DNA of 64,000 bases, from assembly GCA_963819735.1 (NCBI GenBank), contig CAWFXC010000001.1, positions 2,480,001-2,544,000 of the forward strand, written 5' to 3'. The notes beneath the pieces are model-generated. The model was not told where the DNA came from, did no database searches, and saw only the letters and a program-made list of their open reading frames with translations. Shown piece by piece: positions 47,121 through 56,737 of the stretch (position 1 is the stretch's first letter; each line of letters opens with the position of its first letter). The position numbers and the translations under genes were made by a program. The stretch comes from CAWFXC01 sp963819735. Lineage in GTDB: Bacteria > Actinomycetota > Acidimicrobiia > IMCC26256 > DASPTH01.

Positions 47121-47582
47121 ATGTCCCGCACCGAGGTCGACCGTTCCCCCGTCCACTCACGTGTCGGTCCGCAACGCGGACGCCTCAAGGACGCCGTGGA
47201 TGCGTTCCGGGCCGCCACCACGGCCACCGGCGGCACCCGCTGGGACTGGTGCGCCGGCGTGGGAACTGCGCTGGCCGGGCTGCGGGGGGCCTGGCAGGAG
47301 CACGTGCAGTTCACCGAGGCCCCCAACGGGCTTTTCGATGAATTGCTGGACGAACCGGTCGAAGTCACCCCCGCGATCGACCACCTCCGGCGTGACCACA
47401 CGGTCGTGGCCGGGGCCATGACCAGGGTCGGTTCGCTGTTGCGGGCCCCCGAGGCCGGGCCCGACGACGAGAAGCTCGTCCTGGCCCTGGCGAACGTCGC
47501 CAAGCTGGTCGACCAGCACCGCCGCCGGGGCGCGGAGCTGCTCTACCGGGTCTACAGCGTCGACCTGGCCGGCGGCGGCTGA
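47121..47582 (+). CDS. Hypothetical helical protein, possibly hemerythrin-like
   Basis: The 153-residue protein is mostly helical. DHLRRDHTVVAGAMTRV and LVDQHRRRGAELLYRVY place His and Asp/Glu residues as in hemerythrin HHE helices, but the full ligand set is not clear. The ATG has GGGAGG at 47108-47113. It lies between the hydrolase and cyclase genes on the same strand. Function is unknown. Confidence 0.55.
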   Translation: MSRTEVDRSPVHSRVGPQRGRLKDAVDAFRAATTATGGTRWDWCAGVGTALAGLRGAWQEHVQFTEAPNGLFDELLDEPVEVTPAIDHLRRDHTVVAGAMTRVGSLLRAPEAGPDDEKLVLALANVAKLVDQHRRRGAELLYRVYSVDLAGGG

Positions 47583-47649
47583 GGGTCCCCACGCCCGATT
47601 CGGCCCGAGCAACCGGCTCCTGCGGCCACCCATCGGCCAAACTGTCACC

Positions 47650-48180
47650 GTGCGCGTCTTCCGGTGCTTCTCGTTCGTCGACATGTGCGGCTTCACGCGC
47701 ATGAACGACACCCTGGGCGACGACGAGGCGCTCGACGTGCTGGCCGCGTTCCGCTCGATCGTCCGGGGCCTCTCGCCCGATCACGGCATCCGGGTCGGGA
47801 AGTGGCTGGGCGACGGTTGCATGTTCGTGGGCACGGAAGTTCGTCCCGTGGTGGAGACCGTGCTCGACCTCACCGAGCGGATGGAGAACGCCGACATCGT
47901 GCTCCCGTTGCGCATCGGGATCGCGGCGGGCAAGGTGATCATCTTCGAGGGCGACGACTTCATCGGCATGCCCATCAACCTCGCGTCCCGCCTGTGCGAC
48001 GCGGCCGGCCCGGGTGAGATCCTGGCCAACGCCGACGTCGTCGACGCGCTGGGCGACGACTTCCCGGTCGTACCCCTCGGTGAGCGCACGATCCCGGGCA
48101 TCGTCACGCCGATGGGCGTGTGGCGGATCGCCACCACGCCCGAGCTCGAAGGGGACCTCCCCCTCAGCTTCGCGGAGTGA
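47650..48180 (+). CDS. Single-domain class III adenylate/guanylate cyclase
   Basis: The 176-residue protein is little more than one class III cyclase domain. All catalytic positions are visible: metal Asp11 (FVDMCGFT) and Asp55 (KWLGDG), purine-selecting Lys51 and Asp103 (an adenine-type pair), and transition-state Asn110 and Arg114 (INLASRL). It should therefore make cAMP as a homodimer. No sensor or membrane part is present. The GTG at 47650 is six bases after a CAAACT box, again a nearly leaderless layout. It is followed seven bases later by murA. Confidence 0.85.
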   Translation: MRVFRCFSFVDMCGFTRMNDTLGDDEALDVLAAFRSIVRGLSPDHGIRVGKWLGDGCMFVGTEVRPVVETVLDLTERMENADIVLPLRIGIAAGKVIIFEGDDFIGMPINLASRLCDAAGPGEILANADVVDALGDDFPVVPLGERTIPGIVTPMGVWRIATTPELEGDLPLSFAE

Positions 48181-48187
48181 CACGTTG

Positions 48188-49456
48188 ATGAGCGATTCCT
48201 TCGTCGTCCGCGCGGGTCGTCCGCTGCACGGCACCGTGCGCGTGTCGGGCGCCACCAAGAATGCCGGCACCAAGCAGATGGCGGCGGCGCTCCTGGCGCC
48301 CGGCGTCACGACGCTGCGCAACCTCGATCCGGTCGCCGACCTCGACGTGATGATCGACGTCCTGCGCGCCATCGGCGCCACCGTCGAATGGTCCGGTCCG
48401 ACCGCGCTCACCATCGACGCGACCGCGCCGCTGCTCGCGGAGGCGCCGTACGAACTGGTCACCCGCATGCGCGCGTCGATCAACGTGCTCGGACCGCTGC
48501 TCGCGCGGTGTGGCGAGGCGCGCGTCGCGATGCCGGGCGGCGACAACATCGGGAGCCGCAAGCTCGACATGCACTTCCGCGGGCTCGAGTCGATGGGCGT
48601 CGAGCTCCAGGTCGTGCACGGGTTCATCGAAGCGCGCACGAACCGGCTCTGCGGCGCCCGCGTCGTGCTGGAGTTCCCGAGCGTCGGCGCGACCGAGAAC
48701 CTGCTCACCGCGGCGGTGATGGCGAAGGGGCAGACGGTCATCGAGAACGCGGCACGCGAGCCCGAGATCACCGACCTGGCGGGGATGCTCAACCGCATGG
48801 GCGCGGTCATCGTCGGTGCCGGCACGTCGACCATCGAGGTCGAAGGGGTCGAGTCACTCGTCGCGGTCGAGAGTGAGATCATGGGCGACCGGATCGAAAC
48901 CGGCACACTGCTGATGGCCTGCGGGATCGCGGGTGGCGAGATCATGATCGAAGGCGCACGGCTCGAACACGTCGAGACCGTCGTGATGAAGCTCACCGAG
49001 ATGGGGCTCCAGGTGTCGCCGACCCCCGACGGCCTGTTCGTCCGCGCCGACGAACGGCTGCGGGCGATCGACATCGCCACGCTCCCGTTCCCCGGCTTCG
49101 CCACCGACTTCATGCCGCTCGCGGTCGCGTTGCTCGCCACCGCCGACGGCACCGCCATCGTGACCGAGAACGTGTTCGACAACCGCCTCGGGTTCGTCGC
49201 CGAGCTCAACCGCATGGGCGCCGACGTCCGCAACGAGGGGCGCCACGCGGTGATCCGCGGGGTGCCGCAGCTGTCGGGGGCGCCGGTGCGCGCGCTCGAC
49301 GTGCGCGCGGGCGCCGCGCTCGTGATCGCCGGCCTCGCCGCCGAGGGCGAGACGGTCGTGCTCGATCCGTTCCACGTCGACCGCGGCTACTCCGATCTCG
49401 CCGCGAGCCTGCGCGCGCTCGGCGCCGACGTCGAACGCGTACGCGACTGGCGCTGA
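48188..49456 (+). CDS. murA: UDP-N-acetylglucosamine 1-carboxyvinyltransferase, Cys-to-Asp variant
   Basis: The 422-residue enzyme performs the first committed step of peptidoglycan synthesis. It shows VSGATKNAGTKQMAAALL, YELVTRMRASINVLGPLLAR, and the active-site loop MPGGDNIGSRKLDMHFRGLE. The usual catalytic-loop Cys (GGCAIG in Escherichia coli) is Asp119 here, as in Mycobacterium, where it gives fosfomycin resistance. The ATG at 48188 is used; a TTG at 48185 is an alternative. It converges with the GMC oxidoreductase gene. Confidence 0.95.
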   Translation: MSDSFVVRAGRPLHGTVRVSGATKNAGTKQMAAALLAPGVTTLRNLDPVADLDVMIDVLRAIGATVEWSGPTALTIDATAPLLAEAPYELVTRMRASINVLGPLLARCGEARVAMPGGDNIGSRKLDMHFRGLESMGVELQVVHGFIEARTNRLCGARVVLEFPSVGATENLLTAAVMAKGQTVIENAAREPEITDLAGMLNRMGAVIVGAGTSTIEVEGVESLVAVESEIMGDRIETGTLLMACGIAGGEIMIEGARLEHVETVVMKLTEMGLQVSPTPDGLFVRADERLRAIDIATLPFPGFATDFMPLAVALLATADGTAIVTENVFDNRLGFVAELNRMGADVRNEGRHAVIRGVPQLSGAPVRALDVRAGAALVIAGLAAEGETVVLDPFHVDRGYSDLAASLRALGADVERVRDWR

Positions 49457-49460
49457 CGCG

Positions 49461-51155
49461 CTACTTGGCCCACTCGCGCGCGTTGCGCAACGCGGTGGCC
49501 ATGATCGTGAGGGTCGGGTTGTGGCCTCCCGCGGTCGGGAACACGCTGCCGTCGGCCACGACGACGTTGGGCAGCGAGTGCATGCGCGCGGTCTCGTCGG
49601 TCACGCTGATCGCGGGGTCGGTGCCCATGGTCATGCCGCCGAGCACGTGCGCGGTGTCGGGGAGGTCGCTCGCCGCGATCGGATAGCGGTCCGACGCCAC
49701 TCCGGCGATGGCGGTGACCGTTCCCGCGCCGGCGGCGCGGGCGATGGCGGCGATCCGCGGGAGGTAGAAGGTCTGCGCCGCCAGCTCGTGCTCGCCGGGC
49801 GAGTACGTGATTCGGGCGACGGGCAGGCCCCGGTAGTCCTTCACCGTGGGGTCGAGGTCGACCCGGTTGGTGGGGTAGGGCAGGTCCTCGCCGATCATCT
49901 GGATGCCCATGAGCCGGTCGCGCAGGATGCTCGAGCGCATGAGCTGTTTGAACGCGGTGCCGAACGGCTTCCCCGGCGACGCCGCGGGCAGCACCTGTAG
50001 GTAGTTCAGCGCCTCGGAGATCGGCTCCACGGATCCGCCGAGCTCGAGCGTGCCCCCGCGGAAGTAGGGGAGGCCGGCGGCGGCCGCGGCGGCGCGGGCG
50101 CCGGGGAAGTCGGGGTCGGCGAAGTCGTCGCAGACGTGGGTCGTCGATCGACCGCGGTACGCGTGCACGCGCTCGTCGTGGAAGATGGCGGTGCCGAAGC
50201 TGTACCAGTGGTACATCGGGCGGCGGCCGATTTGATCGGTGGGGTCGGGCAGTTCCGACAACAGCGCGAGCCGTACGGTCTCGATGGCCAGCGCGCCGAG
50301 CACGATGAGATCGGCGCGCTCGGTGTGCGTGCGACCCTTCGCGTCGATCCACTCGACGCCGGTGGCGCGCCCGTTCGCGTGCAGGACCTTGGTGACCCAC
50401 GCCCGCTCGCGCAGCTCGACACCGTGCTGCAGCGCGACGCGCAACGGCGCGAGCGCGCCGATGCGCGCGTGGATCGGGCACCCGTAGTTCGCGCAGAACC
50501 CGCAGTTGTTGCACGGCGGACGGCCGTCGTGCTCGCGACTGGTGATCGCCATCGGCGCGGGGAACGCGTGCAGCCCGGTCGCCGCGCAGCCGGCGGCCGC
50601 CTTCAACGAGCTGAGCTGGGCCGGGCCCGCGGGCATCGGCAGCTGATGGGTGCGCGGCGCGTGTCGGAGCGTGATCGGACCGATGGCGTCGATGTCGCCG
50701 GCCACGCCGATGAGCTGTTCGATCTCGTCGTAGACCGGCGCGATCTCGTCGTAGGTGAACGGCCAGTCGCTCACGTCGGCGCCGGCCACCGGGCCCAGGA
50801 GGCTGAGCTTCTTGAAGTCGATGTCCCAGAAGCGGGGGGTCTTGGCGTCCCAGTGGGTGCTGGCGCCACCGACGGTCTGCGGCATGGGCTGCACCGAGCC
50901 GGTGACCCGGGGTTCGGTGTCGCCGACGCGGCGGAAGGTGCGGGGTTCGATCGCCGGGTCGGGCTCGCTGAAGAACCGGTTCGACTTCAGCTCGTCGTTC
51001 GAAAACCGAGTGGCCGGCATCGCCTGCGTGAGGTCGCCGAAGAAGCTCCGACCCTTCTCCAGGATGGTCACGTCGAGTCCGGCGCCGGCCAGCGCCATCG
51101 CCGCCGTCGACCCGCCCGCGCCGCTCCCCACCACGATGACGCGCGTCTTGGCCAT
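49461..51155 (-). CDS. GMC-family FAD oxidoreductase (gluconate dehydrogenase-type large subunit)
   Basis: The 564-residue protein has the FAD-binding VVGSGAGGSTAAMALAGAG, TVGGASTHWDAKTPRFW, a Cys-rich CNNCGFCANYGCP near residue 215 and the C-terminal GGMTMGTDP and FPTAGGHNPTLTIMA with the catalytic His-Asn. The Cys cluster and the partner upstream match three-subunit membrane dehydrogenases such as gluconate 2-dehydrogenase and related alcohol/polyol enzymes. No cytochrome c subunit is nearby. It begins two bases after the small-subunit stop. Confidence 0.88.
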   Translation of the reverse strand: MAKTRVIVVGSGAGGSTAAMALAGAGLDVTILEKGRSFFGDLTQAMPATRFSNDELKSNRFFSEPDPAIEPRTFRRVGDTEPRVTGSVQPMPQTVGGASTHWDAKTPRFWDIDFKKLSLLGPVAGADVSDWPFTYDEIAPVYDEIEQLIGVAGDIDAIGPITLRHAPRTHQLPMPAGPAQLSSLKAAAGCAATGLHAFPAPMAITSREHDGRPPCNNCGFCANYGCPIHARIGALAPLRVALQHGVELRERAWVTKVLHANGRATGVEWIDAKGRTHTERADLIVLGALAIETVRLALLSELPDPTDQIGRRPMYHWYSFGTAIFHDERVHAYRGRSTTHVCDDFADPDFPGARAAAAAAGLPYFRGGTLELGGSVEPISEALNYLQVLPAASPGKPFGTAFKQLMRSSILRDRLMGIQMIGEDLPYPTNRVDLDPTVKDYRGLPVARITYSPGEHELAAQTFYLPRIAAIARAAGAGTVTAIAGVASDRYPIAASDLPDTAHVLGGMTMGTDPAISVTDETARMHSLPNVVVADGSVFPTAGGHNPTLTIMATALRNAREWAK

Positions 51156-51157
51156 CG

Positions 51158-51911
51158 TCAGGGTGCGGGTGGTGACGTCGACGCGATGAGGCCGAGCGCG
51201 GCCACGATCGGCGGGGTGAGATCGAGGGGGTCGGGCCCGTCGGAGTTCGTCACCTCGGTGGCGGTGTAGCCGCGTGGCTGGTTGTCGCCCGGGAAGGCGA
51301 TGTCCTTCCAGCCGACGAGCGAGGCGTTGCCGCCGTACTCCGGATTGCTGTACATGCCTTCGATCGCGTGCTGCATCAGGAGCGACATGAACTGGCCCGG
51401 ATCAGTGGCGAGGATCGCGTCCTGCTGCGCGGGCGTCGTGGCGGTGAAGTCGCCGCCGGTGGCCGAGCGCGCGGCGGCGTCGAGCGCCTTGACGCCGATG
51501 GCATACTGCCGACGCAGATCGGTGAGACGCGTCTTCCACGCCGTGCGTTCCACCTCGTCGAGCGAGATGAAGCGCGCCATGTCGTCGCGCTTCGCGCCGG
51601 CGCGGTTGCTGAACGGCCCGCCGGCGAAGACGCGGGCCGGGGTGTCCTCGAGCGCACCGAGCATCGTGTCGATGTAGCGCACGACGTTGGCCTCACGCGC
51701 GCCGGGATGCCCGACCTCCGCCGGGATCGTCGTGCGGACCGGGGATGAGCCGGGCGGTGGCGGCTTCGACAACCGCGGCCTGGTGCGCGCTCAGCACCGT
51801 GAACCCGGTGGTTCCGGAGAAGGCATCCGCCAACAGCGAGCGCGGCACCAGGGCCGCCAGCGGCAGCAGGCTCGATGCGGCGAGGAACGTTCGTCTGCCG
51901 ATGGGCTCCAA
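51158..51911 (-). CDS. Gluconate 2-dehydrogenase subunit 3-family protein with Tat signal; frameshifted
   Basis: The protein opens MEPIGRRTFLAASSLLPLAAL, a twin-arginine signal, followed by LSAHQAAVVEAATARLIPG and later GREANVVRYID-like, FMSLLMQHAIEGMYSNPEYGGN and GWKDIAFPGDNQPRGY, the subunit-3 signature. The halves are in different frames: one extra base in GGG 51723-51725; removal gives PHDDPAEVGHPGA and about 250 residues. The start is a TTG at 51911. It would carry its folded GMC partner through the Tat pore. Confidence 0.85.
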
Positions 51912-51969
51912 CGGCGCGGACGCTACCGGAACCCGGCCGCCACCGCCCCGCGGTGCGGCGGCCGACCGG

Positions 51970-52248
51970 TCAGGCGGGGAACGGGCTCAGGCCCAGCCGT
52001 TCGCGGACCTCGGGTCGGCGCAACGGCGGCACGCTCTTGGGCGGCTGGCGCCGATCCGGCAGGCCGCTCAGGAGCTGCTCGGTGATGTCGGCGATCTGCC
52101 GCGACGCTTGTTCCATGGCCGCCACCAGCGCGAGGTTGGGCCGGGCGATCCCGGTGACCTTCCGGACGAATTGGGCGGCAGCGGCATCGATCTCTTCCCG
52201 GGTGGCAGGAGGTTCGAGGCCGCGGAGTTCGGTGATGTTCCGGCACAT
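51970..52248 (-). CDS. DUF2277 family protein
   Basis: The 92-residue protein starts MCRNITELRGLEPPATREEI and continues AAAAQFVRKVTGIARPNLALVAAMEQASRQIADITEQLL, a clear match to the MCRNI-type DUF2277 family. It is a small helical cytoplasmic protein of unknown function. It lies between the Tat-signal gene and the divergent NifU-like gene. Confidence 0.85.
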   Translation of the reverse strand: MCRNITELRGLEPPATREEIDAAAAQFVRKVTGIARPNLALVAAMEQASRQIADITEQLLSGLPDRRQPPKSVPPLRRPEVRERLGLSPFPA

Positions 52249-52420
52249 GCCGTCAGCGTAGATCGAGTCGGGTTCCTCACGGACGGGGATCCGGGTTCCC
52301 CGCGTTCGGGAAGGCCTGCGATACTGGTGGTGTTGCACGTGAGTCGGGCCGCCATCGTGCCCGGGCCCGTGCCAGTTTCGAAGTACCCGTGAGACCACGA
52401 CGAAGATCGAGGAAGACCCC

Positions 52421-52687
52421 ATGCCGATCGACACGCAACTCGAGCCTGCCGAGATGGAAGGCAAGGTGCTCGAAGCCATCGAGCTCATCCGTCCCGCGCT
52501 CCAGAGCGACGGCGGCGACATCGTGTTCCAGGAGCTCGACGCCGACGGCGTCGTCCACGTGAGCCTCGTGGGCGCCTGCGGGACCTGCCCGATCTCGATG
52601 CAGACGCTGAAGGCCGGCGTCGAGCGCATCATCATGGACCGCGCCCCCGGCGTCACCGCGGTGGTCGACGACTCCATCGAAGAGTAG
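52421..52687 (+). CDS. NifU C-terminal-like iron-sulphur scaffold protein
   Basis: The 88-residue protein has VLEAIELIRPALQSDGGDI and GACGTCPISMQTLKAGVE, with the CxxC pair (Cys53, Cys56) that binds a labile Fe-S cluster in NifU/Nfu proteins. It probably helps cluster delivery; the GMC Cys cluster and the RecB-like protein are possible clients (inference). Confidence 0.92.
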   Translation: MPIDTQLEPAEMEGKVLEAIELIRPALQSDGGDIVFQELDADGVVHVSLVGACGTCPISMQTLKAGVERIIMDRAPGVTAVVDDSIEE

Positions 52688-52699
52688 ACACCCCGTCAC

Positions 52700-53657
52700 G
52701 TGATGACGGCCCCGCTGGTGGAAGCGGTGCAGCGCGGCGATCGGGCATCGTTGGCCAGGTTGCTGACAGTCGTGGAGTCGGGGGGCGAAGCCGCGCGCGC
52801 CGCGCTGGGTGCCCTGCCCGTGACCGTCGCCGACGGCGCGTCGACGTTGGGCATCACCGGTGCCCCGGGTGCCGGGAAGTCGACCCTCACCGACTGCCTG
52901 GTGTCCCATCTGCGCGCCGAGGGCGAGCGCGTCGCGGTGCTGGCGGTCGATCCGAGCAGCCCGTTCACCGGCGGCGCCATCCTCGGGCGACCGGGTGCGG
53001 ATGCAACGCCACGACGTCGACCCCGATGTGTTCGTGCGTTCCATGGCCACCCGGGGCCACCACGGTGGCCTGGCTCGGGCCACGCCGCAGGCGCTGCGGG
53101 TCCTCGGCGCCGCCGGCTTCGGGTGGATCCTGGTGGAGACGGTCGGCGTGGGGCAGGTGGAGGTCGAGATCGCGGGCGCGGCCGACACCACGGTGGTGGT
53201 GGTCAACCCCGGATGGGGCGACGGCGTGCAGGCGAGCAAGGCGGGCCTGCTCGAGATCGGTGACGTCTTCGTGGTGAACAAGGCCGACCGGCCGGGCGTC
53301 GACGCGACCGTGCGCGACCTGCGGGGCATGCTCGAGCTCGCCGGCCCGCGTCCGTGGATTCCGCCGATCGTGGAGACGGTCGCCACCGAAGACCGCGGCA
53401 TCGGCGAGCTCCGGGACGCGATCCGCACGCACCGCGACCATCTGGTGGCTTCCGGCGAGCTCATCGAACGCCGCGAACGCCGCATAGCGGACGAAATTCG
53501 TGCTTTGGTGCTCGATCGGCTGCTCGCACAGGCCGACGATGCGTGCAGTGGCGAACGGTTCGCTACCGTTGTCCGCGAGGTGGCTGACGGTACGTCAGAT
53601 CCCTACACTGCGGCGACCGATTTGAGCGACGGCGCCGACTCCAGAGGAGAACAATGA
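52700..53657 (+). CDS. meaB: MeaB/ArgK-type G-protein chaperone; frameshifted in this sequence
   Basis: This GTPase protects or loads B12-dependent methylmalonyl-CoA-type mutases. It has TLGITGAPGAGKSTLTDCLV (P-loop), VLAVDPSSPFTGGAILGD, RSMATRGHHGGLARAT, ETVGVGQVEVEIAG and VVNKADRPGVDAT (NKAD). The frame breaks in GGG 52985-52987 (one extra G); removal gives GAILGDRVRMQRHDVDPDVFV and about 318 residues. The start may be GTG 52700 or ATG 52703. The stop overlaps the next gene (ATGA). No mutase gene is in the window. Confidence 0.92.
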
Positions 53658-54520
53658 GCGTGGGCATCGAGAGAGTCGGTGTGGTCGGCGCAGGGCTCAT
53701 GGGTGCGGGCATCGCCGAAGTGTGTGCGAAGGCCGGGTTCGACGTGCGCGTGTGCGACATCAACGCCGCCGCCGTCGCGGCCGGACGCGACCGGATCGAG
53801 CACTCCCTCGACCGCGCGGTGCGGGCGGGGAAGTTGGAGGACGACAACCGGCTGCAGGTCCTGGCCCGCATCGAGTTCGTCACCGACATGGGCGAGCTGT
53901 ACGACCGCCAGCTGGTGGTCGAGGCGGTGCGCGAGTTCGAGGACGAGAAGCTCGAGGTGTTCACGAGCCTGGGCAAGATCGTCGCCGACGAACAGGCGAT
54001 CCTGGCGTCGAACACGTCGTCGATCCCGATCATGAAGTTGGCGATGGCCACCGAGCGGCCCGAGCACGTCGTGGGTCTGCACTTCTTCAACCCCGTGCCC
54101 GTGATGCGGCTGGTCGAGTTGATCCCGTCGATCGTCACCAGCAGCGAGGTGGCGGATCGCGCCGAGGACTTCATCGGTGGCGAGCTGGGCAAGCGGGTCA
54201 TCCGCTCCCAGGACCGCGCCGGGTTCATCGTGAACTCGCTGTTCGTCCCCTACGTGCTGGCGGCGATCCGCATGCTCGAGTCGGGGTTCGCCTCCGCCGA
54301 AGACATCGACGCCGGCATGGTCGAGGGGTGCTCCCACCCGATGGGCCCGTTGGCGCTCGCCGACATGATCGGCCTCGACACCATCGAGGCGGTCGCCAAC
54401 TCGATGTACGCCGAGTTCAAAGAGCCGCTCTACGCCCCGCCGCCGTTGCTTGCGCGCATGGTGGAGGCGGGTCTGCTCGGCCGCAAGCGCGGCCGCGGCT
54501 TCTTCAACTACACCAACTAG
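53654..54520 (+). CDS. 3-hydroxybutyryl-CoA dehydrogenase
   Basis: The 288-residue enzyme oxidises 3-hydroxyacyl-CoA with NAD. It shows GVVGAGLMGAGIAEVCAKAGFDVRVCD, SNTSSIPIMKLA, the catalytic His region VGLHFFNPVPVMRLVELI and DRAGFIVNSLFVPYVLAAIRMLE, ending KRGRGFFNYTN. Its operon with meaB and an enoyl-CoA hydratase points to short-chain acyl-CoA or ethylmalonyl-type metabolism. Confidence 0.95.
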   Translation: MSVGIERVGVVGAGLMGAGIAEVCAKAGFDVRVCDINAAAVAAGRDRIEHSLDRAVRAGKLEDDNRLQVLARIEFVTDMGELYDRQLVVEAVREFEDEKLEVFTSLGKIVADEQAILASNTSSIPIMKLAMATERPEHVVGLHFFNPVPVMRLVELIPSIVTSSEVADRAEDFIGGELGKRVIRSQDRAGFIVNSLFVPYVLAAIRMLESGFASAEDIDAGMVEGCSHPMGPLALADMIGLDTIEAVANSMYAEFKEPLYAPPPLLARMVEAGLLGRKRGRGFFNYTN

Positions 54521-54534
54521 CTCCGGAGCAACCC

Positions 54535-55315
54535 ATGTCCGACGCCCTGGTGCTTCTCGAGTCGCGTCCCGGTGGGGTGGCGCTGCTGCGCCTCAACCGT
54601 CCCCCGGTGAACCCGCTCTCCACCGCGCTGCTCGGCGAGTTGGCCGTGCACGCGGCGGCGTTGGCCGCCGACGACGCGGTGAAAGCCGTCGTGATCGCGG
54701 GCAACGAGAAGGCGTTCGCCGCGGGGGCCGACGTCTCGGAGTTCCTCGGCGATGGCGCGGCCGCCGCGGCCAGCGCCGGCTTCCGCTACGCGCTCGACAC
54801 GTTGGCCGCGATCCCGCGCCCGGTGATCGCCGCGGTCAACGGCGTCGCCCTCGGCGGCGGCTTCGAGCTCGCGTTGGCGTGTGATCTCCGGGTCGCGGCC
54901 GACAACTGCCGGCTCGGCTTTCCCGAGATCCAGCTGGGCATCTTCCCGGGCGGCGGCGGTACCCAGCGCCTCCCCCGGCTGGTGGGCCCGGCCCGGGCCA
55001 AGGAGCTGATCTGGAGCGGTCGCCACGTGCGGTCGGAGGAGGCGCTCACCCTGGGGCTGGTCGATCGGGTCGTCCCCGCCGCCGAGGTGCTCGACGCCGC
55101 GCTCGCGTGGGCGGCGGAGCTGGGGAGTGGAGCGGTCGTCGCCATGGGGCTGGCCAAGCACGCGATCGACGCCGGGTTCGACGGCACGCTCGCCACCGGT
55201 CTCGATCTGGAGACGGCCGGCTTCACCGCGGTGTTCGACACCGACGACGCGCGCGGTGGGGATCGCCAGCTTCCTCGCCGACGGCCCCGGCAAAGCGACC
55301 TTCAGCGGCCGCTGA
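54535..55315 (+). CDS. Enoyl-CoA hydratase/isomerase; 3' frameshift in this sequence
   Basis: This crotonase-fold enzyme has IAGNEKAFAAGADVSEFL (oxyanion hole), RPVIAAVNGVALGGGFELALACDLRVA, RLGFPEIQLGIFPGGGGTQRLPRLVG with both hydratase-type acidic residues, and LGLVDRVVP. One extra G at 55255-55256 shifts the last 20 codons; corrected, it ends DDARVGIASFLADGPGKATFSGR, about 259 residues. GGAG precedes the ATG. Confidence 0.94.
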
Positions 55316-55348
55316 GTCAGCGCTGCTGAATCAGGTGCGCTGAGTCAG
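55311..55348. repeat. Three copies of GCTGA(G/A)TCAG between convergent genes
   Basis: The decamer occurs at 55311-55320, 55325-55334 and 55339-55348. CTGAGTCAG is itself nearly palindromic, and the first and last copies contain the stop codons of the two converging genes. Likely a local duplication. Confidence 0.7.
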
Positions 55349-56725
55349 AAGGGCGCGTTCTCGGCCGCGATCCCGTTGATCTCGGCCGCATCGGCGGCGA
55401 GCACGAAGCCGGCCTCGACCGCGGCCGCGGTCGCCGCCGCGAACCGGGCCAGGTAGTCGGCCCGATCGGTGTAGAGCCCGGCGAGCCGGGCGGCGTCGAA
55501 CGGCGTGGTGCGGCCGGCGAGGAACGCGACGGGGTCGCCGCCGTTCCCGAACCCGGAGAGGACCGCGGTCGGGACGTCGACGTGCGGGGTGCGGATGCCA
55601 CCGCGGACGTTGCCGTGCTCGTCGGTCACGAATGCGCCGTCGGCCACCTCGAGGCGCGGGGCTGCGGGCGGGCGGGCACCGTCACGTACCCACCGGTCGA
55701 GGTGCGCCACCGCCGCGTTCATCACGTAGTGCTGCGGGCCGGCGTTGACCGGGTGATCGAGCTTCATCCCGAGGAACTCGTTGACCGGCATCCACGTGGC
55801 CGCGAGCTCCGCGATGGGAAGGCGACCGGTGTCGCCGAAACCCGCGATGAACGTGTACACGTCGGCGTGCGACGTGCCGGCCATCTCCCAGAGCACGAAC
55901 CGGTCGGCGTCGTCCTGACGCGCGCCGAGATAGCCGAGGGTCATCAGATCGGTCTCGGCCTCCACACACAGCACCGGGACGCGCAGGTCGGCGCGGAAGC
56001 GCACCGGCTCGCCCTCGAGTGCGACCGCGGGGCCGGCGTCGTCGAGCGCGGCCCCGGCACCGCCGCGGGCGTGGACGAGGTATCCGTCGAAGGTCGATGC
56101 CGACGGGTCGACGTCGTTGACGTACGTCGTGAGCCGGAACGCCGACTGCGATTCGCCGATGGCCAGCACTCGCTCAATGGGCAACCCGTCGAGGATCGTG
56201 TCCGTCGCCCGCCGGGCCGCCGCCCCGGCCTGGGTATAGATGTCGTACGAGAAGCGGTCACCGGGGTGCGCCAGTGAGCCGTAGCGCTCGGGGTCGGTGC
56301 CCACGAGCCCGGTGCTCGCGATCGCGAGCACGCTCTCACCGCCCTGCACGCCGAGCTGTTGGGCCGATACACCGACCCACGCCGCGCCCGAGCGCATGAG
56401 CTCGGTGTGGGTGAAGATCCAGTCGGGCGCGGCGTCGAGGCCACCGCTGACGTTCAGCCACTCGACCCACACGGTGCCGTTGAACGCGGCGGGGTCGGTG
56501 GGCCGGTAGACCAGCACGCGGGTTGCGTAGGGGGCCGACTCCACGACCGCGAGGTTGCCGTCCTTGCGCGCGGTACGCGTCGGCGACGCCCGCCAAGGTG
56601 TATTCGGCCTGCGTGTAGCCGAGCGGCTCGAGTGCGAACGCGGTGCCGGCCACGAACGGAGCGCGGCCGCCCGTGAGTGGGGTGATGGTCGCGGGGGTTG
56701 TCGCGTCCGAGCTCGTATCCGACAT
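55345..56725 (-). CDS. Alpha/beta hydrolase domain protein (PF20091 type), cytoplasmic paralogue; frameshifted
   Basis: The corrected protein of about 459 residues starts MSDTSSDATTPATITPLTGG without signal peptide. It contains EPLGYTQAEYTLAGVADAY, TRVLVYRPTDPAAFNGTVWVEWLNVSGG, WVGVSAQQLGVQGG, the nucleophile GESQSAFRLTTY, and ETDLMTLGYLGARQDD. One extra base at about 56566-56574 separates ADAY from ARKDGNLAVVESAPYATR. GAGGAG precedes the ATG. It is a paralogue of the next gene; substrate unknown, probably an ester or lactone. Confidence 0.82.
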
Positions 56726-56737
56726 GGTCTGTTCTCC

